NCBI GenBank assembly: GCA_036346225.1 | Contig: JARFIW010000836.1 | Coordinates: 1,674,001 to 1,738,000 of the forward strand | DNA: 64,000 nucleotides | Direction: 5' to 3' | Source: Platerodrilus igneus | Lineage: Eukaryota; Arthropoda; Insecta; Coleoptera; Lycidae | Shown: positions 46,610 to 57,215 of the stretch, in pieces | How positions within the stretch are numbered: the first letter of the stretch is position 1 | Layout: each line of letters starts with the position of its first letter | Notes under the pieces: generated by a model | Database searches by the model: none | Told to the model about the DNA's origin: nothing | The model's input: only the letters and a program-made list of their open reading frames with translations | Program-made: the position numbers and the translations under genes

Positions 46610-47240
46610 TTTAGGAATCAATATAATCAACCTATAGCGATGCCTTGCACGGCAAAGAATTTTCCAAAATTGAGAAAAATACTAATATCCAAGAATTTCA
46701 AGTTTCGTTGTGTACAAAACTACTTTCCGCGAACGATATTGACCTGATATTTTGTACTCAGGTGCGCTTAGTAGTGGTTAATACAAACACCCTATAGCGA
46801 TGACTTGCTCGGCAAAGAATTTTCCAAAATTGAGAAAAAAAACGAATATCCAAGAATTTCAAGTTTCGATGTGTACAAAACTACTTTCCGCGAACGATAT
46901 TGACCTGATATTTTGTACTCAGGTGTGCTTATTAGTGGTTAATACAAACACCCTATAGCGATGACTTGCTCGGCAAAGAATTTCCCAAAATTGAGAAAAA
47001 AACTAATATCCAAGAATTTCAAGTTTCGTTGTGTACAAAACTACTTTCCGCGAACGATATTGACCTGATATTTTGTACTCAGGTGCGCTTAGTAGTGGTT
47101 AATTTATAGCGATCGTTTGCCCTTTAAGAACTTCGCCAAAATTAAGAAAAAAAGGAAATAAGAATATTTTGCTCATTTTATGCTATCAAAATACTCTTAT
47201 TCCTGGCTATGGGTATGACTACTTAGGTGTGATATTAAAA
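46610..47240 (-). repeat. Short inverted array of the ~160 bp satellite (three monomers plus decayed ends)
   Basis: Plus-strand CACCCTATAGCGATGACTTG and CGCGAACGATATTGACCTGA are the reverse complement of the large array's monomer. Three units run from about 46617 to 47103. A decayed unit follows (TATAGCGATCGTTTGCCCTT, 47105 on). Variants such as GATATTCG before an eight-T run and GCCGTGCAAG are shared with the first monomer of the large array (15.99-16.03 kb). Others (GTACACAACG, AAGCGCACC) are private. Confidence 0.95.
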
Positions 47241-47334
47241 TTATTCTAAGTTTGTAAAGAATCTCTTTATTAATTACGCACAATTGTTAAATATATTTTA
47301 AACTATTGATGCCGTGTGCATTGTGTTCGTTTAG

Positions 47335-47680
47335 TTAGAGCGTAATTTATAATTTGACAGCTCAGCGATGCCTTTCCGCTGATTCTTTCTTCACGTCATC
47401 TTATGCATAGATCAGTCTGACAAAGCCATCGATGGGAAAAGTCATCGCTAAGCTTCACACAAATTCTTCGAGCGGTATCTGTTTTCTCAGAATGACCATT
47501 CAACCGAAGCATTTGTCCATGTAAATCAAGAATCAGGCAGTTTTACTGGTACCTGCGCCCAAACTCAAGCCTAGATTTGCCATTATTTATACTTAGTTTC
47601 ACCTGGATTTACACTTAACCTAAAATTTCATACGTGGTTTCCTAAACTACTTTTACAAATTTTCGTTTCACGTCCATGTC
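47335..47680 (+). pseudogene. Mag-like gag-leader fragment, copy 1
   Basis: TTCTTTCTTCACGTCATCTT, followed by a damaged start codon region and GGGAAAAGTCATCGCTAAGC, matches the leader and first codons of the gag gene at 15418. After about 70 bases of gag the similarity stops and ~200 bases of unknown origin follow (TGACCATTCAACCGAAGCAT, CCCAAACTCAAGCCTAGATT). It is adjoined by an LTR in the opposite orientation. Confidence 0.65.
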
Positions 47681-47820
47681 TTAATGTGAGGCTGAGTATT
47701 ATATCAAGAATAACTACCACTTGATTACTCTGAATATTTAATTAAAGAATCATACTTAATTTATAATATGAATAATGAGTCGTACATTACGTATATGTAT
47801 TGCGTAACTTCTGTTACAAT
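47681..47820 (-). mobile_element. Diverged copy of the 201 bp LTR
   Basis: TGTCTTAATGTGAGGCTGAG with ACCACTTGATTACTCTG and CGTACATTACGTATATG matches the LTR at 11233-11433 in minus orientation, then decays before the usual TAAACA end. Confidence 0.7.
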
Positions 47821-48359
47821 AATAAATTTGAAAATCCAGATATAGCGGTTTTTAATGGTCCTAAAGACCGTAATGATAGAGTGGAAGTCTTTAAACTTGA
47901 AAAATTATATAATTAAATTTGTACTTTCATTATAGCGCTATGCAATGGATTGAGTTAATGGACAGAAATGACTTGATAATTAATAATAAATATTTGACTG
48001 GATCACTACCAGGTGTCAGTAAGCATAATTCTCACTGGAATCAATTTAAATAACCTACCCTAGAATTATTCTTAAACCAGGAGCTGTGCCATTTAACTAC
48101 AATAATATTACAGAGATTAGAAATCTAATTAGTAGTGAACATAATTATTGTAGAAAGTTATCAACAAATAAAAATATTGTTAATTGATAGTTATAGACTT
48201 TAAATGTGTTTTTGAAAATTACACGAAATTATTAGCAAAAACATTCTTATAACTTTTGCTTGTTTTAAGTTTAAATTTGCCGCAAAATAACCGGTCACTT
48301 CTTTAAACATTTTTTGTAGCGCCCTCTCAACGGGTCAAATGTTAACTTAACATTGTAAA
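47821..48359. other. Spacer; nothing recognised
   Basis: AT-rich with no intact frame. A short segment near 47845-47900 (readable as FNGPKDRNDRVEVFKLEKL) may be a scrap of a coding element, unidentified. Confidence 0.3.
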
Positions 48360-48700
48360 AGCTGGTCGTTTTAATACATAGGTCCCTTATGCACGTTTCC
48401 TATCTTCTTCTCATTAATCTATGATCTTATGCATGTCAGTCTTACAAAAGCCATCGCTGGGAAAAGTCATCGCTAACTTCACACAAATTCTTCGAAGGAC
48501 GTTTTCCAGAATGACCATTCAACCGAAGCATTTTGTCCTTGTAAATCAAAATCAGGGGGCAGTTTTACTGGTCCTGCGCCCAAACTCAAGCCTAGATTTG
48601 CCATATTTATACTTAGTTTCATGTGGTTTTACACTTAACCTAAAAATTTCCAACGTGGTTTGTTAAACTTCAGCCTTTTACAAAAATTTTCGTAGCGCCA
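48360..48700 (+). pseudogene. Mag-like gag-leader fragment, copy 2
   Basis: Reads MSVLQKPSLGKVIANFTQIL from about 48430, the exact N-terminus of the Mag-like gag, then shifts into the same ~200 bp unknown stretch seen in copy 1 (ATGACCATTCAACCGAAGCA, CCCAAACTCAAGCCTAGATT). It ends at the solo LTR. Confidence 0.75.
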
Positions 48701-48903
48701 TGTTTAATGTGAGGCTGAGTATTATATTAAGAATAAATAACCACTTGATTACTCTGTTAAACATTTAATATAAACAGATTACATATTACATTAATCTTGC
48801 ATAATAATAGACATGACATGACATACGTACATTACGTATATATATATGACCTTAGACTATTGCTAAAAGGGATGCGTTCCCAAACACTTCACTACACTAA
48901 ACA
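48701..48903 (-). mobile_element. Solo LTR of the Mag-like element
   Basis: Almost identical to the LTR at 11233-11433, differing mainly by an extra TA in the (TA)n stretch. Ends TGTTTA and TAAACA. No direct duplication is evident in the flanks (GCCA and GGGA), so it may have been rearranged after insertion. Confidence 0.9.
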
Positions 48904-48908
48904 GGGAT

Positions 48909-48990
48909 AACATCAGATTATCACGAAGAAATGAATACGAAAGTGTTTGAGGCGTGGTTTACTAATATATATAAAGAATTGTGCTTCAGT
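48909..48990 (+). pseudogene. Scrap of Tc1/IS630-like transposase
   Basis: Immediately after the LTR the plus strand reads SDYHEEMNTKVFEAWFTNI, which matches the segment between the first and second catalytic blocks (DYHxxM...F..WF) of the transposase family found at 7592-8914 and 63290-63790. Confidence 0.55.
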
Positions 48991-49128
48991 TTTAATCAGT
49001 AACTTTCTTTAGAAACTGTGTAAAAGTTGAATATTGTTAGTGATTTAAATTATTTACACTTCCATCATATTGGTTTATCAGTACAAACAACCTGCTCAAC
49101 AAGTGTTACATATGCATAAACTTTAAAA

Positions 49129-50210
49129 ATGGAACTGATAGACAGCAAATGTGTAATTTTAAAGTTGATAATGATGAAAATCTTCACTACAACTGTGATA
49201 TTTGCCACAGATTCATTCATAAAAAAATGTTTTACTTTAACTGCCTCTGAAATAAAATGTATGCCTCTTCAGAAGCGAGCACTAAAATTAATTTGCTATA
49301 TTTGTGAGAGTTTTATTAAATCCATGCCTTCTTTCCATAATTTGCTATCTGAAATAAAAAAAGATATTATTTATATAAAGCAAAACATAAATACCCAGAC
49401 TATACCAGCAGCACCAATCCCCACTTATGCCAGTATTTTGAATAAGAAGTCAAATTCTGTGTTACTTGTTAAACCGGTTAATGCGCAAGAGAGCAAAGTC
49501 ACAGAATCTGCAATTAAAAAAGTAGTCAACCCCACAGATATTGGAATAAATGTATCTCAGATCAAGAAGGTTGCCAAAGGTGGTGTTTTAATAGGGGTTG
49601 CTAACAAAGATGATCAAAAACTTCTGAAGGATACTATCACTAATAAACTTGGTGACAAATACAAAGTTGCTGCTCCCACTTTAAGAAATCCTCAAGTACG
49701 AATCTTCTACAATGACAGTGATGATTTAGGCGATGACTTTGAATTGTTGCCAGAGAAATTGATGAAGCAAAACGATATTGAAACATCAGAAGCCTTTAAA
49801 CTGGAAGTTGTTACAGTTCTAAAAAGCAAGTTTGCTAATAAGTCAACATTAATTCTCGAAGCTGATCAAAAACCCACCGCAGTCTTTTACAACTAGGTAA
49901 AATTGCAATAGGGTGGTCACAAGGACACGTGTCTAATCATCTAAACATTGTTCAATGCTACAAATGTTTGGGTTATTATCATTATGCCCAAAATTGCAAA
50001 GCTGATCATCAGTGCTGTGCTAACTGTTCAGGAAGCCACAGCTACAAAACGTGTAAGACTGACCATATGGTGTGTATTAATTGCGTGAATGCCAACAATA
50101 ACCTTAAACTTACTTTAAATACTGACCACAAAGCTACAGACCCTTCTTGTCCATATTACGTAAAGTTGCTTGACAAATTAAATTCAAGAACTGACTATGG
50201 GCAACCATAG
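49129..50210 (+). pseudogene. Non-LTR retrotransposon ORF1 (gag-like, PHD-like finger and CCHC knuckles)
   Basis: Begins near an ATG at 49129. An N-terminal zinc finger is split by a frameshift in an A7 run near 49227: one frame reads HYNCDICHRFIHKK and the next continues CFTLTASEIKCM and LICYICESF, a PHD-like arrangement. The middle is a Lys-rich linker and an RRM-like region (VAKGGVLIGVANKDDQKLLK, QVRIFYNDSDD). After a second frameshift near 49896 come zinc knuckles CYKCLGYYHYAQNC and CCANCSGSHSYKTC and a third C-x2-C. Such ORF1 proteins coat the element RNA. The layout suits the Jockey/I or CR1-like groups. The frame ends just before ORF2. Confidence 0.8.
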
Positions 50211-51960
50211 CAATTACAAAAGCTTAGTGATTTTACAATATGCCATATAAATATCAGGTCTCTCATTAGCTCCTTTGATGACTTCTGTGCTTTTATTGAA
50301 GAGAAAGATTTTAAAATTATTGCAATATCCGAAACTTGGCTCCCAGTTGATTTCCCCTCGACTTCAATCACTATTCCTGGTTATTCTGTATTTAGAAAAC
50401 ACAGAACCATTAAAGGCGGTGGTATCTGCTATTATGTGCAGAGTAATATTTACTGTAAATTTATAGAACTAGGAATAGCAACCACTGGAGCACTGGAGCA
50501 ATTATGGCTACAAACCTATATAAAAAAAACTACATACGCAATTGGAGTTATCTACAGACCCCCTCTAGTCTGGTAACATGCGTAGAGGAGTTAGAACTTG
50601 CCTTATCTAAAGTATACCTAGAATACGATAAAATTATCCTAATGGGAGATGTGAACATAAATCTCCTACAAATGAGCAGCAATTCGAACTATTTTAACTC
50701 AATAATTTCCACCTACAATTTGATACAAACGGTTGAACTACCTACCCGAGTAACCGAATCAACTTCTACTCTATTAGATGTCATCTGCATAAGTGAAAAT
50801 CTGTCGTACCCAAGATGTGGTACCTACGACCTAATTCATATGTCTGATCACCAAATGGTATATTGCTGTTTACATATAAATTATGCCAAGTCCAACTCAA
50901 AAAGGATTACTTATCGAAGTTTCAAGAACTTTAATCGAGAGGAATTCGCTAAAGATGCAACTGCTAGAATGGGAGCAATGCTTAGATCCTGAAACTTTAG
51001 ATGATAAGATAGTGCACCTTAATGACTTAATCACTTTACTTTTTGATAAACATGCTCCCATGTGCACCACAAATATTAAAATTAGTAAAAATGTGGGGTG
51101 GCTGACTTACAATCTTAGACAAATGATTAAACTAAGAAATGCAGCTCACAAAAAATACATCAACTCGCGGAAATCAACTGATTATAACTACTTTAAGTCC
51201 CTACGTAATTATGTCACACAAGTCGTTAAAAATGAGAAACAAGCTTATTATAAGTATCAAATTTCAAGTTACAAACATAATTTGAGGAAATTATGGAGCT
51301 TCTTTGAGAAAGCAAATATACATCAAAAACCTAAAAACACAATTATTCTCAAGGACGAAAACCCCAATCTCATCAATGACTTTTTCATTAACAGTATCCC
51401 TTTGTCTGTTGTTGCAGGTAAAACTCAGACCTTCTTTGCAAACAATAAGTATCCCTTAATAACTGAAGAACAAGTGTTTCATAGTATAAACCAAGATGAC
51501 ATTATTTCAGCGATTGTTAAATTGAAATCCAATGCTGTGGGTCTAGATGGGATCAGTGCAAAAATGTTAAAGCTCGTTATTCCATACTGCCTTGATACTC
51601 TCACACACCTGATTAACAACATTCTTGAATCTTCACATATACCATCATCTTGGAAAGAGTCAATCATCATTCCGTTGGCCAAAGTCAATGTTGCCACTTC
51701 CTACAAAGAACTTAGACCATTCAGCATTTTGCCCACTTTATCCAAGGTTGTTGAGTATGTACTATACAAGCAATTCGTACATCACTTTGAAATCAATAGT
51801 ATTCTTTCTGTCAGTCAATCAAGTTTTAGATCTAGACATAGTATATCCATCGCACTTACCAAAATCACTAATGATATCACCAAAAATATAGACAACTCCG
51901 AAACAACTATAGTCGTCTTTCTGTTGTGGCAGTTGACAACATTTCATAGAATGTATAGTA
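50211..51960 (+). pseudogene. Non-LTR retrotransposon ORF2 (AP endonuclease and truncated reverse transcriptase)
   Basis: The endonuclease starts in the frame at 50211: CHINIRSLISSFDDF, IIAISETWLPVDF (catalytic Glu), GGGICYYVQ, IGVIYRPP. A frameshift near 50560 leads to KIILMGDVNINLL, LPTRVTESTSTLLDVI and HMSDHQMVYC (catalytic His). A second frameshift near 50885-50990 opens the RT part: LKSNAVGLDGISAKMLKL, SWKESIIIPLAKV, SYKELRPFSILPTLSKVVE, SQSSFRSRHS. Similarity ends at TTIVVFLL near 51925, just before the first RT aspartate, so the catalytic palm and the 3' end are absent. The truncation is at the 3' side, which is unusual for LINEs and suggests a later deletion. Family: Jockey or CR1-like. 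Confidence 0.85.
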
Positions 51961-51999
51961 AAAATACGGGCAATGTAAGTGGGGCTAAGAATATATAAG

Positions 52000-52365
52000 T
52001 AGGGGTGGGCGATACGGGATTTTGCGTATCGAATATCGATACATATTCTATATCGATATGTATCGATATATCGAATATCGATATATATCGATACGTATCG
52101 ATACGTATCGATGCGTATCGATACGTATCGATGCGTATCGATATGTATCGATGCGTATCGATATGTATCGATGCGTATCGGTGCGTATTGATACATATCG
52201 ATTTGTATCGATGCGTATCGATACGTATCGATGCGTATCGGTGCGTATCGTACCGTACGTATATATATATATATATATATATATATAGCGATTCGTATCG
52301 GAACGTTTAGATGTGTAGATTAAGTATACATATCGAGACGTAGCGATACCTATCGGTACGAATCG
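52000..52365. repeat. TATCGATA minisatellite, block 1
   Basis: Starts TAGGGGTGGGCGATACGGG and goes on to about 17 tandem 10-base units TATCGATRYG (52080-52255), then an (AT)n run and a decaying tail. The unit is near-palindromic. The start resembles the TAGGGGTGGGCGATA ends of hAT-type MITEs. Long open frames on both strands (repeats of YRYVSIRIDT) are repeat artefacts. Confidence 0.85.
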
Positions 52366-52520
52366 ATAAGCATCTTTAAATTTTTCTACTCTTTCTTTGG
52401 GAATAAAATCACAAGATCGTTTTAAAATAATGTATTTACTGACAATTCGATCTTTCACTTAAGATTGTTATCAAAATAATTAAAGTTTCAAGTTTAATAT
52501 TTGTGACATAAGTATGTATA

Positions 52521-52742
52521 TAGGGGTGTGCGATACGGATTATGCGTATCGAATATCGATACATATTCTATATCGAATATCGATACGTATCGATACGTAT
52601 CGATGCGTATCGATACATATCGATACGTATCGATACATATCGAGCATCGATATATCGATATTAATTTTTTGCTGTATCGGGGGGGTCGATACGGGGGTCG
52701 TATCGATACGTATCGATATATCGATACGCCGACCCAGCCCTA
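52521..52742. mobile_element. TATCGATA minisatellite inside a MITE-like frame, block 2
   Basis: Begins TAGGGGTGTGCGATACGG and ends CGCCGACCCAGCCCTA, whose reverse complement TAGGGCTGGGTCGGCG matches the start loosely. The core is 10-base TATCGATACG units. The opening ~55 bases are nearly the same as in block 1 (GCGTATCGAATATCGATACA), so both come from one family. No clear target duplication (flanks TATGTATA and TATATAAG). Confidence 0.6.
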
Positions 52743-52935
52743 TATATAAGCACTATCGGAGGTAGATTCGCTCTCTTATTTTTCTCTTATTTTTCTGACT
52801 TCTTGATTATAATTTCAATTATTCCGAAGAACATCCTATCTTTGATACCGTGTGACAGTGCAGTCCGTCTGAATATATTACAAGTGTTTGTAATGCATAA
52901 GTGGGTGCAAAGTAGTTAAAAGAGCTGAACTGGAA
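52743..52935. other. Spacer left of the Gypsy provirus
   Basis: CT-rich start (CTCTTATTTTTCTC repeated) and otherwise nothing recognised; the provirus inserted at 52936-52939 (TAAA). Confidence 0.4.
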
Positions 52936-52939
52936 TAAA

Positions 52940-53790
52940 TATTACACTACTCTGGTGATAGTTTATATGGTCGGTAAAACAGTTAACAAAGTATTACACT
53001 TTAGATGGTGAAACATTTATATGGTGATAGATAGTTCCTAAAAGCCGGTAATACAGTTACCAAAGTTCATAAGATACATCGCGCAAGCGCAATGAATAAG
53101 GCAAGTGACGCCTCTAGCGGAGGAAAGCGCAAACCTTTTACAGATTTGGGGCGCGGCCATCCACCATGACGTCACCAATACAAATTACATTGCGCCATAA
53201 CCGGAAATATGAAAAATTAAATAACAATTAACAAAAGTTCATATTCGTGAACAATTTAAACACGGTATTACTCACCCCGGAAATCCGAACTCGGCGGGGT
53301 TGAACCAAAGTTGGCCTCTATCAGGGCTCCATGTCGGAGGGATTAAAGATGTTGATTCCTCCGGATCTGCCAGCGGAGCATGTACCTCAGGGTCGTCTAG
53401 GGTCCAGTTGCCGAAGGTTGTTGTAAATTTACCTACGCAGGGAATGACGGAAAAATGGTAAAGGAGCGACAAACAAAAGATAATTAACAAGGGAAATCTA
53501 CATAGGTAAAAGCTACGATACGATACCTCGAGGTGACCACTTCACTCAAGAACCTAGGCAAAAAAGCCACGATTTAGAGCGTCACGGAAACACTTCTCCC
53601 CACTCTTTGTCTAGTATTGCTCTACCCCTCTAGGGATAAGCACACTGCGCAAATGCACTACTCTGACGTACGGAAGTACCGCCTAGTCCATTTAAAATTC
53701 CCGCGCACCGCGTATTTGAATTTATGCCGCAAAACTTCCATACATAAAAACTTAACCTAAAAACATGTTTAAGTGCAATGGCACGTAACA
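52940..53790 (-). mobile_element. 3' LTR of the 9.36 kb Gypsy provirus
   Basis: Minus strand TGTTACGTGCCATTGCACTT to GAGTAGTGTAATA. The ends TGTTAC and GTAATA are an imperfect inverted pair. It contains a perfect TGACGTCA palindrome and several GC-rich stretches (GCGCAAGCGC). Purines do not precede it: the adjoining minus-strand sequence is pyrimidine-rich, so the polypurine tract is missing or displaced. Confidence 0.95.
53167..53174. promoter_or_regulatory. CRE-like palindrome in the LTR
   Basis: TGACGTCA followed by CCAAT, the binding sequence of CREB/ATF-type bZIP factors. Repeated in the 5' LTR at 61679-61686. A regulatory role is inferred only from the match. Confidence 0.35.
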
Positions 53791-54450
53791 ATCGCGACAA
53801 AGCCACAAAAGAAAAAACTTAAAAAAAGAAAAAGTCTGTTAGCACAGTAACAGCTTAAAATCTAAATCCTAACTACCCTATATAAACCCTAACTTAAAAC
53901 CTACAAAATGTTTATATAAGGCGCCACCTGGTTTTTTCGACCGATAACACGTCTACCGAAGTACCAGGAAACGGAATAGGTAGCCCGATAGTCTTTGACT
54001 ACACTAATTATCGACAGCACAAATTTGTCGGGGAGCATGAAACACTACTTAAACTAAAACAGATGCGACAAGTCGCCTAAACTATCCAAACCTATCTAAC
54101 TAAAGCTAACATAAAAGTTGTTATGTGCAGACACACATGAGTGTTGCATCAAAACTATTCTTCTTTTGGCAAGAAGTGCCCAAATTTAAAATGTTCATAG
54201 AGTGAGTCACTCTGCACTCTAGCAAATTTTGTTACTGGTACTTTGGTTTTCTAACGATGCACATTTAAAACTTGTCCATGACATAGTTGTGAATCAACAA
54301 ATTTACCAAAGGTACCACCTACTAAATCCTTATATGCTAACCTGACAAATTACATTTCTAAATCGGGTTAGCTTTTTCACTTAAATTTCAGAAAAAAAAT
54401 AATTCCCACGTCTGGTCATATATACCACACGTTAGGACGATAAAAAGATA
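53791..54450. other. Provirus 3' non-coding tail, first part
   Basis: No open frames of note; poly-A/T-rich next to the LTR and otherwise unremarkable. Belongs to the provirus because it lies inside its LTRs. Confidence 0.6.
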
Positions 54451-54850
54451 AGGCAAGATCTCAAATTGTTGTTAAAGATAGTAGATCAGATAATGATATT
54501 AAGCTTAAATTGTTATCCTCAAAGGTAATAAATAAGATAACGGTATTAAACTTTAGTTATTATTTGAGATACTCGATAAGATAACACGATATTAAGTTAA
54601 AGTGATTATAAGAGATAGTAGGTAAGGTAACATGAATTTAAAAAAGTTATTACTAAAGATAACCGGTAAGATAACGCGAAATAACTCGAAGTTATTCCTA
54701 ACGGTAGCCGGTAAGATAACGAGACTAAACTAAAGTTATTATTAAAGGTAATCAGTAAGATAACGATATTAAAACTAAGGGTATTGTCAAGGATAATAAA
54801 GAAGACAAAGATATTGGCCTAGTTATTACCCAAGACAATAGATAACAACA
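54451..54850 (+). repeat. Degenerate 44-46 bp tandem repeat inside the provirus
   Basis: About eight units beginning AAGATAACGRTATTAAA and containing AGTTATTATTAAAGGTA. Unit lengths of 44, 46, 44 and 45 bases were counted for four consecutive copies. Units differ by many substitutions. It lies in the non-coding tail between pol and the 3' LTR. Confidence 0.75.
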
Positions 54851-56492
54851 AATAGAGTGGCTCCAGTAGAGCTGTTTAAATGGGATTGACTCGTGCCCTC
54901 TAAAAAGAGAAACCCGTGAAGCAGGTCCGTTCACACGAAACAGCACGAGAGACCGGCAAAGACATTTGGGTGCATTCCTGCACCCGGCGATAATCGATAT
55001 CGGTGATACCATCACACGATGCCCACACGGTATATAACGATATACAGATATATACACATTCACTCACACATTCACACACTCATACATACCTTCACTGCCA
55101 GTGCCCATGCACTGACAGCGGCACCGCATGACCCCACGAAAGATTCGCAGAGACATGGTCCAGGTGTCTGTGAAAACCTCCCGCGCAACCACACGGTGAC
55201 TAACAGAAATGAAAAGGCATTAGAGAGACAGGAAAGGTAAAAAAGAAGGAGGTTGGTTTTTTGGAGTGCATAAGAGGCACTTCCAGGTAGAAGAAAGTAG
55301 AGGAAGGGCTCGCATTGAGCAAAAGCGACAGAGGGAAAGGTGGATAGCAAAGCGCTACTCGACCAACCAGTGTGGTCAGTAGCTCGGAATGAGGGAACAT
55401 CATTCTTATGTGGCAGACGGGTGTTCCGGGACAAGAACAGGTCCACCGAAAGAAGAATAAGGCATAGCGGAGATAGCGGGTTAAGAAAAAAGTATAGTTT
55501 TTGGACAAGCGTCCAAGAGAAGGTAGAGAGTTGTCCCTGTTAAACACAGCGCAGTCTGAAGGACCCCCTGCGATATTAATCCGACAAGATGAGGTATACA
55601 CATTTGTTGAAATTCACTAGGCTCCTAAGAGAACTAGTACGATCATTTTCCTAACGAGTGCTTCGACTACGATAAGAAAATCAGACAAAGGTAGACACGA
55701 CAACTTAAAAGTATCATTACAGATACAAACACACAAAAATAAACTGTTTTAAGGTAGTTTCTCAAAACGGTAGCACCCTAAACACACAAAAATGCCCAAT
55801 TATAAGCAGTTAAATACAGGTACACTGTCCCCATATGCTAAAACAACCGAGAATTTAATAAGATACTAATAAGAAACACTAGCACCTCACCACAAGGTTC
55901 AATAAAAAACAATGAAAAAAAATGTTTATAAGTTATGTTGATTTAATAGAAAAAGAAAGAAATAATGATGTAGTATAATGTGGGCGACTGCAATAATTCA
56001 GAGGAAAAACACATGGAATAGACAATCCTAGTTTTTGCAACTGCGAATATGAACTATTTCTTTCAATGGCATAGGTCGCGAACACTATGGGAGCCCAAAG
56101 AAGAAAGCATTCACTCTAACATAAGCTAAAACCAATCATAAAAATTCAATGAGTTATTTCAACCAAAGTTACGACAATTACCACACAAAATTAAATGACG
56201 TAAGAAAAACGCTAAAAACCAAATAATATGCAATAGGAAAAGTTCGAGGGTTGATTAAATGAAACAACAAGGTTATATTGGGGGGTGTAGAGAATGAAGT
56301 GATATATATCTAACGGTATGGTCAAGGGAAAGTCAACCAAAAGAAAAAGATAGCTAATTTAAGGGAAGTAAAGTTAAACGTGTAAGAGGTTATATACTAT
56401 ACGAGAGAGGGAATAAGTAATTAAAGTTAACTAATTGATGGTGAGAACAAAAAATATTAGGTAAATAGTGAGGAGCATGGAACATGAAAAAC
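54851..56492. other. Provirus 3' non-coding tail, second part
   Basis: Open frames up to 133 codons (minus strand 55200-55601) have no recognisable motif, no convincing signal peptide or fusion peptide, and overlap others on the opposite strand. An env cannot be supported. A (CATT/CACA) tract lies near 55055-55090. Confidence 0.5.
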
Positions 56493-57215
56493 TTAAGTAG
56501 CATTTGGGTCAACAGAAAATGGCTTAAGGTCTTTAATATGCCACCTACCTTGGCGTTTTCCTTCAGCATCCTGAAGTTTGTAGATAAGGGGACTAATGAC
56601 ACGAGTGACTTTACAAAGAATGAATTTAGGGGCTAATTTTGAAGAGAATTTCTTGGATGCATCCGATAAGACATAATTCTTTTTCCAAACTTGTTCGCCC
56701 AAGGCGAAGGAAATATTTTGTTTACGTAAGTTATAGTGGTCCTTGCTCTTTTCGTAAGCTTTTAACAAATTTTTTCTAACGTCGTTAAAGATAAAAGGTA
56801 ATGACTGTTGGTCCTTGTCCCAACGTACTTTATCGTCAAATTCAATTACGTTAGTATCGTCAGGCACTAAACCATAGTAACTCTCATCGATTGGGGTATA
56901 TCTTCCAAAAACAAGAAATGACGGAGTGAATTGGGTTGCTTCGTGTTTAGATGTACGCAAAACTTGAGCAATTTTAAAGATATGTTCATCCCATGTAGTA
57001 TGGTCTGAATCAATATAGGACGAAATAGCGGTAACTAAAACTCGATTTACTCTTTCGGTAGGGTTTACTTGAGGGTGATATTTTGCGTTAAACCAAATTT
57101 TTTGTACTTTGTAACTTTTAACGAAATTCTGAAAATCTTTAGAGATAAATTGTGCACCATTGTCACAAAGAATAATCTGAGGGACAAGATAAGAAAGACA
57201 TTTAGTTCTAGGAAT
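56493..57215 (-). pseudogene. Provirus integrase: catalytic core second half and C-terminal domain
   Basis: In this frame the minus strand gives QIILCDNGAQFISKDFQNFV (second Asp) and NPTERVNR (Glu of the third block), then TSKHEATQFTPSFLVFGRYT and a basic linker. The C-terminal GPY/F-like barrel reads KFSSKLAPKFILCKVTRVIS and GRWHIKDLKPFS. The frame is shifted by one relative to the upstream integrase. The stop after DPNAT at 56493 is the natural end of pol. Confidence 0.85.

Noticed and set aside
52005..52458. Tyr/Arg/Ile-rich proteins on both strands
   Set aside because: Artefact of the near-palindromic TATCGATACG minisatellite, which gives similar open frames on both strands.
53272..53490. 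72-codon frame inside the 3' LTR (minus strand)
   Set aside because: The frame is not clearly a protein; it lies in LTR sequence with regulatory-type content and matches no family I recognise.
54752..55601. Possible env gene in the provirus tail
   Set aside because: The open frames have no convincing signal peptide, cleavage site or fusion/transmembrane layout, and overlap frames on the other strand.
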